From contig JASLHF010000034.1 of the NCBI GenBank assembly GCA_030152275.1, forward strand, positions 1 to 5,845: 5,845 nt of DNA, read 5' to 3'. Every line of letters starts with the position of its first letter. The first letter of the stretch is position 1. A program made the translations under genes and the position numbers. This document shows positions 1 to 4,894 of the stretch, one piece after another. The notes below the pieces were generated by a model. That model was not told the DNA's origin. It worked only from the letters and a program-made list of their open reading frames with translations, and did no database searches. The DNA comes from Acinetobacter sp. Lineage in GTDB: Bacteria > Pseudomonadota > Gammaproteobacteria > Pseudomonadales > Moraxellaceae.

Positions 1-321
1 GGGATTTATAGCGGTTCTTCTGCGCGCATGCAGAAGCTGGCAGAAACGACAAAAAGTTATCCGAATATTCATTGGTCAAACCGCATACATATAGACGATT
101 TAGCGCGTTTCTTGGTGTTTATGCTTCACGTGGAACATGCAGTAAAATCATATATTTGTACCAATAATCATCCGCAGCCGCTTCACGCGCGGATTTTAGA
201 GCTGCAACGCTCATTGGGTTTACCTGAGCTGGTTTTGCAAAGTGAGAGGGAAACAGGGAAGAGGATTTTTGCAGAGCGGATGGTGGTATGCGGGTTTGGG
301 TTAGAGTATAGGGATAGTTAA
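1..321 (+). CDS. SDR-family NAD-dependent epimerase/dehydratase-like protein, C-terminal fragment
   Basis: The reading frame is open from base 1 and ends at TAA 319-321, giving 106 residues of a protein whose N-terminus lies outside the window. The fragment starts with GIYSGSS, which resembles the 'GIYG' stretch after the active site in extended short-chain dehydrogenases. It continues with NRIHIDDLARFL (residues 27-38), the conserved 'R-I-H-v-D-D-L-A' segment of YeeZ-like NAD-dependent epimerases. The Rossmann fold glycine motif and the YxxxK catalytic pair would lie upstream and cannot be checked. The family uses NAD(P) to oxidise or epimerise nucleotide-sugar-like or other small substrates in the cytoplasm, and nothing here fixes the substrate. 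The C-terminus (GFGLEYRDS) ends slightly earlier than the 'Y-x-x-Y-R-x-G' tail I recall for this family, so a short terminal truncation is possible. An internal ATG at 28 is not the start, because the conserved GIY segment lies before it. Confidence 0.72.
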   Translation, partial: GIYSGSSARMQKLAETTKSYPNIHWSNRIHIDDLARFLVFMLHVEHAVKSYICTNNHPQPLHARILELQRSLGLPELVLQSERETGKRIFAERMVVCGFGLEYRDS

Positions 322-371
322 TGTTTTGTCAGCTTGTGCTGTTTATGCTGATTTTAGGGAAATTTACAAAT

Positions 372-605
372 ATGAGAAAAGAGTTAAGAGAAATATTTAT
401 TCATGGATGTAATGAGAAAATTGCGAAAAAAGGAGATAGCGTAGGTTTATCTTTCTATGCTTTTTTTAAGAATAAAAATGATAATCCTGAGCTTTTAATG
501 GAAGCAGCTACTTGGTGGATCATGCAGCATAAATTAGATCATTTTGAAAAAGCCGTAAAAATTAAAGCACTTGTTTTAAGTGAGTCTTCGCCTAATTCAA
601 CATAA
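372..605 (+). CDS. Small AT-rich hypothetical protein (77 aa)
   Basis: I do not recognise this family. From ATG 372 the product is 77 residues, starting MRKELREIFIHGCNEK and ending at TAA 603-605. It is a soluble, charged, probably mostly helical protein, with a central WW pair (in ATWWIMQHKLDHFEKA) and no membrane segment or signal peptide. By hand count the gene is about 30% GC, clearly poorer than plsB and tesB, which suggests a separate history or relaxed codon use. The start is uncertain. ATG 372 is preceded by AGGGA at 356-360, 11 bases away. ATG 321 overlaps the stop of the preceding gene (TAATG) and has AGGGA at 310-314 with a better 6-base gap, giving 94 residues with a hydrophobic leader (MFCQLVLFMLILG). 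I prefer 372 because the leader lacks the basic residues of a signal peptide and the charged body begins there. Either way it is probably co-transcribed with the upstream SDR gene. Confidence 0.58.
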   Translation: MRKELREIFIHGCNEKIAKKGDSVGLSFYAFFKNKNDNPELLMEAATWWIMQHKLDHFEKAVKIKALVLSESSPNST

Positions 606-668
606 TGGCGCTTATATGAATCCTTTAAGGTTTTATCTGCTTATCGCTTTGCATGGGTAAACAGATCA

Positions 669-714
669 GGATGAGGGGGCAAATTTTATAAAAAACCTTA
701 TCCCTCTTTATCTT
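669..714 (+). terminator. Weak stem-loop with pyrimidine-rich tail after the small gene
   Basis: GGATGAGG (669-676) can pair with CCTTATCC (696-703), 8 base pairs including one G-U, around a 19-base AT-rich loop. The tail CTCTTTATCTT (704-714) follows on the + strand. It is in the right place to end the transcript of the 372-605 gene, but the loop is long and the tail is not a clean U-run, so this is only a candidate. Confidence 0.3.
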
Positions 715-731
715 AGCTCTCTATGAGAGCT
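715..731. repeat. Perfect 7-bp hairpin with a 3-base loop
   Basis: AGCTCTC (715-721) and GAGAGCT (725-731) are exact reverse complements around the loop TAT. There is no U-tract on either strand, so it is not by itself an intrinsic terminator. It sits between two convergent genes, where it could protect an RNA 3' end. Confidence 0.4.
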
Positions 732-752
732 GTGCTCAATTGCCAGCTCAAT

Positions 753-803
753 AGAAAACCTCTCCTTGCGCAATGGCACTGCTCATCTGCAAAAGGAGAG
801 GGT
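753..803 (-). terminator. Rho-independent terminator of plsB
   Basis: Read on the minus strand, the stem begins 9 bases after the plsB stop codon. CCTCTCCTT (complement of 793-801) pairs with AAGGAGAGG (complement of 759-767), nine perfect pairs. A GC/GC pair inside the loop can extend the stem across a two-base bulge. The stem is followed at once by TTTTC (complement of 754-758). Position, GC-rich stem and U-tract together fit an intrinsic terminator. Confidence 0.75.
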
Positions 804-810
804 TAGGCTT

Positions 811-3378
811 TTATTTCTTTTTGCGCTTTAAACGTTTCTTGGCTTGTTCCGCTGCCACTTTGTCCAGCGCGTCTTTTAGTTCATCATCACTAAAGGTCGT
901 AATGTGCTGCAGCATCTGCAGGGTCACATCATCCAAGACCAAATTGGCGTACTGCGCAACGTTTTTAAAGCTGTCGTCAAAAACAATTGAGCCTTCTTCA
1001 TTTTTACTGATATAGCCTTGTTCTGTCAGCACCTTAATAAAGCTTTGGAACAGCGCTTTATCAAAGAATTCAGGCGAATTGAATTCATACAGCACTGACA
1101 GGCGCTGACCCACCAAATGGCTGAGTTCTTCGACCTGACGGGTCGAAATATTGCCTGAACCGCGCTGGGTAATGAGCGCCAGCGTCATATAATAACGTTC
1201 TAGGCTTTGCATTACAGGTGCAGCCAGCACCACCAGCTGGTTATGATCTTCACTGTTCGGCAATGGCGACAGCAGATTGCCTTCAGCATCTTCCGAAATC
1301 AGTTTGGCTTGTACCAGCGCTTCTGCATAAGCGCAGATCTGATCTTTCAGCTCATCATCTTTCCATTTCAGGAACAGTTCAGCTTTTAAGAATGGATACA
1401 GCGTGCGGATCACATTGATCAAATCGCCGCGGCGGATTGAACCGTTATGTTCAACCAGCGCTGCAATTAAGGACGGCAGAATAAAGGCGTGCAGGATATT
1501 GTTGCGGAAGTAAGTCAGCAGCACTGCTTGATTGTCTGCAATGGCAATAATATCGCCTAAGACATGCTTGACGCGTTTAATCAGTTTCAGCTTTAAGCCA
1601 TAAGCAATAATTTCTTTGCCCGACAGCGGCGTTACCTGCATGCGCGCGTCATACGGCAGAGCTGTCAGCAGATTGCGGTAAGTGTCGAGCTGTTTGATGC
1701 AGATTTCTTCATCCAATGTGTGTTTTGGTGTCGCCAGTAAAATCAGCGACAGCAAAGACACAGGATTAATCACAGCAGCGCGGTTAATGTTTTCTAAAAT
1801 CGCGTGCGCAGAGCTGTTCACAGCATCAGATACTTCTTGAGGAATCGGCGCATCATTGCTTTCAACTTTAATGTTGTCTGCGCCATGCCGTTTCAGCATG
1901 TCATCCAAGAAGACCGGTTCGCCAAAGTTCACATGCACTTTGCCAAAGATGCGTTCAATTTTGCGCAAGGTTTTCACTATGCCTAAAATTGATTCGCCTT
2001 CTTTCGGCTTGCCGTTCATTTCACCGACATAGGTTGCGCCTTCCATCAAGCGCTCATAGCCGACATAGGTCGGCAGGAACACAATCGGCTTCGCGCGGTT
2101 GCGCAAATGTCCATGCACAGTCATGGCCAGCATGCCGGTTTTTGGCGGCAGCAGACGGCCAGTGCGTGAACGTCCGCCTTCAATAAAGTATTCCAATGGG
2201 GTATTGCGCGACAGAATGCTGTACAAATATTCTTTAAATACCGTGGTGTACAAACCATTGCCGCGGAAAGAACGGCGGATAAAAAATGCTCCGCCGCCAC
2301 GCAGAATTTGCCCGACAAACGGCATGTTTAAATTATCGCCAGCAGCGATATACGGCACCATCAAGCCGCGCTTATAAATGACATAAGACAGCAGCAGGTA
2401 GTCGATATGGCTGCGGTGGCAAGGGGTATAGACAATTTCATAGTCTTTGGCCAGTTCACGCACCGTGCTGAAGTTATGCACTTCGACGCCGTCATACAGC
2501 TGTGTCCATAATCGGGTCAGCGCCAAATCTGCAAAACGCACAGTAGAATGCGAGTAATCCGATACGATTTCATTTAAAAAACCAATCGCGCGGCGCTCTG
2601 CTTCGACCATGCTGATTTTGCTGCGAATGCTTTCGCGGCGGATCGCATCCTGCACATCCGGCGCTTTAATCAGGCCATGCATGACATTGCGGCGGTCAGA
2701 CAAGTCAGGCCCCAGCACCACTTCACGCTGTCCGTCCAAATAGTCATTCAGCGCGCTGATGATATATGTAGCCGGAGATGAGTTCGGATGTGTGGTTTTG
2801 GCGTAGTCCACCAGTTCACGCAAAGATTGGCCTTCATGAAATTCGATATAGGTTTGACGGCCATGCAGGCCAATATTGACCAGCTGCTTGACTTTGCTTG
2901 GCGTAGACCATGTATCGGTAAACAGCAGTTTCAGCCATGAATCTTCCTTTTCCGGATCTCGGCCCCACAGCAGGGTCACAGGAATCAGCTCAACATCCAA
3001 ATCCGGCTGCTGTTCTAAGGCTTCGATCAGACGCAGCAGGCGCGGCGGAAATGCGTGCGGCGGCGGATTCAGCAAATTGTTGCCGTCACGGTGCTGCAGG
3101 AAGAGTACAGAGGCTTTTTCGATATGGCTGCCCAGCACCAGCGGATTTAATGCGGGCTGCATTTGTAAACGCCGGGTTTCACCGTCTACCACCAGCGCGT
3201 TGCTTCGTGAGTGATTAAGCAAAACATAGCAGACAATTTTTTGTGCGGAGCTTGCGCTGTCTTCATTCTGAGCAGCCGGCGCTGCCGGAACTTCTCCCAG
3301 AACGTGCGGTGTTACTACAAGGTCAATTAGCTTGCTGGAAAGCTTTCTATACATTTGACCAAAACCACTTTTGGACAT
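811..3378 (-). CDS. plsB: Glycerol-3-phosphate 1-O-acyltransferase PlsB
   Basis: PlsB transfers an acyl chain from acyl-ACP or acyl-CoA to the sn-1 position of glycerol-3-phosphate at the inner face of the cytoplasmic membrane, giving lysophosphatidate, the first step of phospholipid synthesis. All four GPAT motifs are present. Motif I is HRSHIDY with the HX4D pair H321/D326, motif II is GGGAFFIRRSF (361-371, R369), motif III is FIEGGRSRTGR (398-408, E400), and motif IV is PTYVGYE (436-442, P436). From memory of E. coli PlsB (H306, D311, R354, E385, P421) these are all offset by a constant 15 residues, so the catalytic domain has no insertions. The protein has 855 residues, about 48 more than E. 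coli, and ends in a very basic tail (KKRLKRKKK). I chose ATG at 3378 because it has AGGAG (complement of 3384-3388) five bases upstream and begins MSKSGFGQMYRKL. The frame is open up to 3474, but that extension runs through the leader hairpin. The gene is monocistronic here, with its own terminator at 753-803. Confidence 0.96.
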   Translation of the reverse strand: MSKSGFGQMYRKLSSKLIDLVVTPHVLGEVPAAPAAQNEDSASSAQKIVCYVLLNHSRSNALVVDGETRRLQMQPALNPLVLGSHIEKASVLFLQHRDGNNLLNPPPHAFPPRLLRLIEALEQQPDLDVELIPVTLLWGRDPEKEDSWLKLLFTDTWSTPSKVKQLVNIGLHGRQTYIEFHEGQSLRELVDYAKTTHPNSSPATYIISALNDYLDGQREVVLGPDLSDRRNVMHGLIKAPDVQDAIRRESIRSKISMVEAERRAIGFLNEIVSDYSHSTVRFADLALTRLWTQLYDGVEVHNFSTVRELAKDYEIVYTPCHRSHIDYLLLSYVIYKRGLMVPYIAAGDNLNMPFVGQILRGGGAFFIRRSFRGNGLYTTVFKEYLYSILSRNTPLEYFIEGGRSRTGRLLPPKTGMLAMTVHGHLRNRAKPIVFLPTYVGYERLMEGATYVGEMNGKPKEGESILGIVKTLRKIERIFGKVHVNFGEPVFLDDMLKRHGADNIKVESNDAPIPQEVSDAVNSSAHAILENINRAAVINPVSLLSLILLATPKHTLDEEICIKQLDTYRNLLTALPYDARMQVTPLSGKEIIAYGLKLKLIKRVKHVLGDIIAIADNQAVLLTYFRNNILHAFILPSLIAALVEHNGSIRRGDLINVIRTLYPFLKAELFLKWKDDELKDQICAYAEALVQAKLISEDAEGNLLSPLPNSEDHNQLVVLAAPVMQSLERYYMTLALITQRGSGNISTRQVEELSHLVGQRLSVLYEFNSPEFFDKALFQSFIKVLTEQGYISKNEEGSIVFDDSFKNVAQYANLVLDDVTLQMLQHITTFSDDELKDALDKVAAEQAKKRLKRKKK

Positions 3379-3383
3379 ACAAA

Positions 3384-3388
3384 CTCCT
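3384..3388 (-). promoter_or_regulatory. Ribosome binding site of plsB
   Basis: AGGAG on the minus strand lies five bases upstream of the ATG at 3378-3376. It is the strongest Shine-Dalgarno in the window and decides the start in favour of MSKSGFG over the longer open frame beginning at 3474. Confidence 0.75.
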
Positions 3389-3448
3389 GAATTACGGCCA
3401 ACACCCCAGAAAAGCTGAGGCGGTCGGCTATTTTGTGTAATTGTACTG

Positions 3449-3478
3449 AAAAACAATATGTCATTTTCTGACAAATTG
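3449..3478 (-). promoter_or_regulatory. Inverted repeat with U-tract in the plsB leader: operator or attenuator candidate
   Basis: CAATATGTCA (3454-3463) and TGACAAATTG (3469-3478) are reverse complements at 9 of 10 positions around a 5-base centre (TTTTC). On the minus strand, the plsB direction, the hairpin is followed directly by TTTTT (complement of 3449-3453), so it has the form of an AT-rich intrinsic terminator 71-100 bases before the start codon. A TATACT -10-like box (complement of 3486-3491) lies just upstream and would put the transcript start near 3479, at the edge of the repeat, but no convincing -35 goes with it. The element could be a protein-binding operator over the start site, a 5' stabilising hairpin, or a leader terminator. 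The sequence alone does not decide. Confidence 0.4.
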
Positions 3479-3574
3479 CTTTCTAAGTATAAGATTTTAT
3501 CGTTAAAAAGCGTATTTTAAGCTGAATTTTGCATATTTTTGCTGTGACAGCGCAGTCAGTCAATCTCTAGTGAT

Positions 3575-3602
3575 TTGATCTGAATTTATGGCAAAATAGA
3601 AT
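3575..3602 (+). promoter_or_regulatory. Candidate sigma-70 promoter of tesB
   Basis: TTGATC (3575-3580) and TAGAAT (3597-3602) are separated by 16 bases and match the consensus at 4 of 6 and 5 of 6 positions. The start would fall near 3609, leaving a leader of about 55 bases. Small palindromes follow in that leader: CGCAA-T-TTGCG at 3610-3620 and GCCC/GGGC at 3625-3638. Both are too short to claim a function. Confidence 0.42.
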
Positions 3603-3664
3603 TCTGCTGCGCAATTTGCGTTTAGCCCGGTTTTGGGCATCCCACCAAATAGAATAGGTTGATT

Positions 3665-4537
3665 ATGAACGCCTTAACACAAGAACTTGTTGAACTGCTG
3701 AGCTTGGAGAAACTGGAAGAGAATATTTTCCGCGGGCAAAGCCGCAATTTGGTCGGCAAGCGTGTGTTTGGCGGTCAAGTGTTAGGGCAGGCGCTTCGGG
3801 CGGCATCCTATACCGTTGACCGTCCTGCACATTCGTTACATGCCTATTTTCTGTATGGCGGTGATATCAATGCGCCGATTATTTATGAAGTTGACCGTCT
3901 GCGTGACGGCAAAAGCTTTGCTAGCCGTCAAGTCCGGGCGATTCAGCACGGCCGCACCATTTTTACTGCAATGGTGTCTTTTGCCGGAGCAGAAGATGGC
4001 TTGAATTATCAGATTGCAGAGCCGGATTATCCTGCGCCGGAAAGCCTGAAAAATGAAGCCGAACTGAAACAGCAAATGGTGGCTTTTGTCCCAGAGAATG
4101 TCCGCGCCAGCTTTATGCGTGACCGGCATGTTGAAATTCGCCCGATCAATCCGAGCAACCCTTATCAGCCGCAGCCGGAAGCGCCAAATTATGCACATTA
4201 TCTGCGTACGCATGATGCAATTGCGCCAGAAGTGGATGAAATTGCGCTGCATCAGGCCATTGCTGCTTTCTATTCAGATTTTACCTTAATGACCACTGCG
4301 CTGCGTCCGCATGGGCTAAGCTATTTATCGCCTAGCCTGCAATGCGCGAGCATTGACCATGCTATGTATTTTCATAAACCTTTCCGCGTTGATGAGTGGA
4401 TGCTGTATGACATGGATGCAACCATCAGCGCTAATTCACGCGGCCTGAATTTTGGCCGTATGTGGCAAAATGGCGAATTGGTGTGCAGCACTGTACAGGA
4501 AGGTTTAATCCGCTTGCGCGAGATTGAAACGCAATAG
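3665..4537 (+). CDS. tesB: Acyl-CoA thioesterase II TesB
   Basis: TesB hydrolyses medium- and long-chain acyl-CoA to free fatty acid and CoA in the cytoplasm. The product has 290 residues, close to the 286 of E. coli TesB, with the two hot-dog folds of the family: roughly residues 10-110, including GGQVLGQALRAA at 36-47, and 175-285. The C-terminal fold carries the hallmarks PHGLSYLSP (215-223), IDHAMYFHKPF (230-240) and STVQEG (275-280). Aligned by eye to E. coli, the catalytic triad D204/T228/Q278 corresponds to D205, S229 and Q278, so the threonine is replaced by serine, a conservative change that keeps the hydroxyl. I chose ATG 3665, with TAGG (3655-3658) six bases upstream. The TTG at 3659 in the same frame lies directly against that site and would only add two residues. 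The gene is divergent from plsB, appears monocistronic, and is followed by a terminator at 4561-4588. Confidence 0.94.
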   Translation: MNALTQELVELLSLEKLEENIFRGQSRNLVGKRVFGGQVLGQALRAASYTVDRPAHSLHAYFLYGGDINAPIIYEVDRLRDGKSFASRQVRAIQHGRTIFTAMVSFAGAEDGLNYQIAEPDYPAPESLKNEAELKQQMVAFVPENVRASFMRDRHVEIRPINPSNPYQPQPEAPNYAHYLRTHDAIAPEVDEIALHQAIAAFYSDFTLMTTALRPHGLSYLSPSLQCASIDHAMYFHKPFRVDEWMLYDMDATISANSRGLNFGRMWQNGELVCSTVQEGLIRLREIETQ

Positions 4538-4560
4538 AAGGCCATCTTTATTTTAAAGCT

Positions 4561-4588
4561 AAAAGCCGGAACATGATTTCGGCTTTTT
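4561..4588 (+). terminator. Rho-independent terminator of tesB
   Basis: AAAAGCCGGA (4561-4570) pairs with TTCGGCTTTT (4578-4587), ten pairs including one G-U, around the 7-base loop ACATGAT. A run of five T (4584-4588) closes it. It starts 23 bases after the tesB stop. The A-rich 5' arm means it could also work in the opposite direction, but no gene enters from that side. Confidence 0.82.
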
Positions 4589-4697
4589 GAGGCGGGAATT
4601 TAGGTGGACATTAAAAACCGAAGCGTTTGCTGAATTTAGATTTATGCTGCTCAGCCTGTATTATGCGGTGACTGCATCGATATTTTAGTAAGGTGAG

Positions 4698-4735
4698 CAA
4701 TAGAGCAGTTTTTCCATGCGCTGCCTGTTCTATTG
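4698..4735. repeat. 11-bp stem-loop upstream of the symporter gene
   Basis: CAATAGAGCAG (4698-4708) pairs with CTGTTCTATTG (4725-4735) along its full length, with one G-U pair in the + strand RNA, around a 16-base loop. No U-tract follows on either strand, and on the + strand the stem is followed by AAAAA, so it is not a typical terminator. Ten bases of its loop (4715-4724) are complementary to a downstream segment (4811-4820). Confidence 0.5.
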
Positions 4736-4820
4736 AAAAATGAATGCCATTTTAAAAGCTGATTGGGTGAAATCATAAGCCAGTAGAATGACTTATTTTG
4801 CGCAATTTATGCAGCGCATG
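4715..4820. repeat. Distant 10-bp perfect inverted repeat
   Basis: CATGCGCTGC (4715-4724) and GCAGCGCATG (4811-4820) are exact reverse complements separated by 86 bases. The left copy is the 3' part of the loop of the 4698-4735 hairpin. In an RNA spanning both, the pairing would form a pseudoknot with that hairpin. Confidence 0.45.
4763..4789 (+). promoter_or_regulatory. Weak promoter candidate for the symporter gene
   Basis: TAGAAT (4784-4789) matches the -10 consensus at 5 of 6 and is identical to the box proposed for tesB. The only -35-like hexamer at a usable distance is TTGGGT (4763-4768), with a short 15-base spacer. If real, the leader would be about 100 bases long and would contain the repeats at 4811-4820 and 4841-4872 but not the 4698-4735 stem. 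Confidence 0.22.
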
Positions 4821-4840
4821 TGACAAAAAATTCCTCGATT

Positions 4841-4872
4841 CTGCAGGTTTGGCATGGCATAGTGCCTGCAGG
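4841..4872. repeat. Paired CTGCAGG boxes just upstream of the symporter start
   Basis: CTGCAGG occurs at 4841-4847 and again at 4866-4872, 25 bases start to start. Because CTGCAG is itself a palindrome, the pair also forms a hairpin: CTGCAGG with CCTGCAG (4865-4871), 7 bp around a 17-base loop that contains GGCAT twice (4851-4860). It ends 22 bases before the ATG, so it could be an operator pair or an RNA hairpin that limits translation. Confidence 0.38.
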
Positions 4873-4894
4873 AAGATATAAAAAGCAGTTTGCC

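Larger units (their letters stand above)
4589..4894. other. Non-coding gap between tesB and the symporter gene
   Basis: This stretch of 306 bases has no credible gene. The only + strand frames I find opening with ATG are very short, 14 codons or fewer (for example at 4643 and 4740), without ribosome binding sites. It is rich in inverted repeats, listed separately (4698-4735, 4715-4724 with 4811-4820, 4841-4872). There is also an AT-rich 6-bp hairpin, AAAATG/CATTTT, at 4737-4753. Confidence 0.6.

Noticed and set aside
773..3440. Numerous + strand open frames of 60-112 codons opposite plsB
   Set aside because: All lie antisense to plsB, have low-complexity or Ser/Arg-rich translations, and lack ribosome binding sites.
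3379..3474. Longer plsB starting at ATG 3474 (887 aa)
   Set aside because: The extra 32 codons run through the leader inverted repeat, resemble nothing in PlsB N-termini, and have no good ribosome binding site, whereas ATG 3378 has AGGAG five bases upstream.
3625..3638. GCCC/GGGC hairpin in the tesB leader as a riboswitch or regulator site
   Set aside because: It has only four pairs and a 6-base loop with no flanking conserved elements visible, so it is well within chance.
3659..3667. TTG start of tesB two codons upstream of the ATG
   Set aside because: The TTG abuts the TAGG ribosome site with no spacer, while ATG 3665 has a normal 6-base gap.
3836..4252. 138-codon open frame on the minus strand inside tesB
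   Set aside because: It lies wholly antisense to a well-supported gene, its product shows no recognisable motif, and it is explained by the codon bias of the real frame.
4643..4780. Short leader peptides (14 and 12 codons) upstream of the symporter
   Set aside because: There is no ribosome binding site, no run of regulatory codons and no coupling to the hairpins that would suggest attenuation.
3608..4808. TGCGCAATTT at 3608-3617 and again at 4799-4808, upstream of both + strand genes
   Set aside because: Ten-base repeats are expected several times in a window of this size, and the positions relative to the two starts differ (48 and 87 bases), so I do not call a shared operator.
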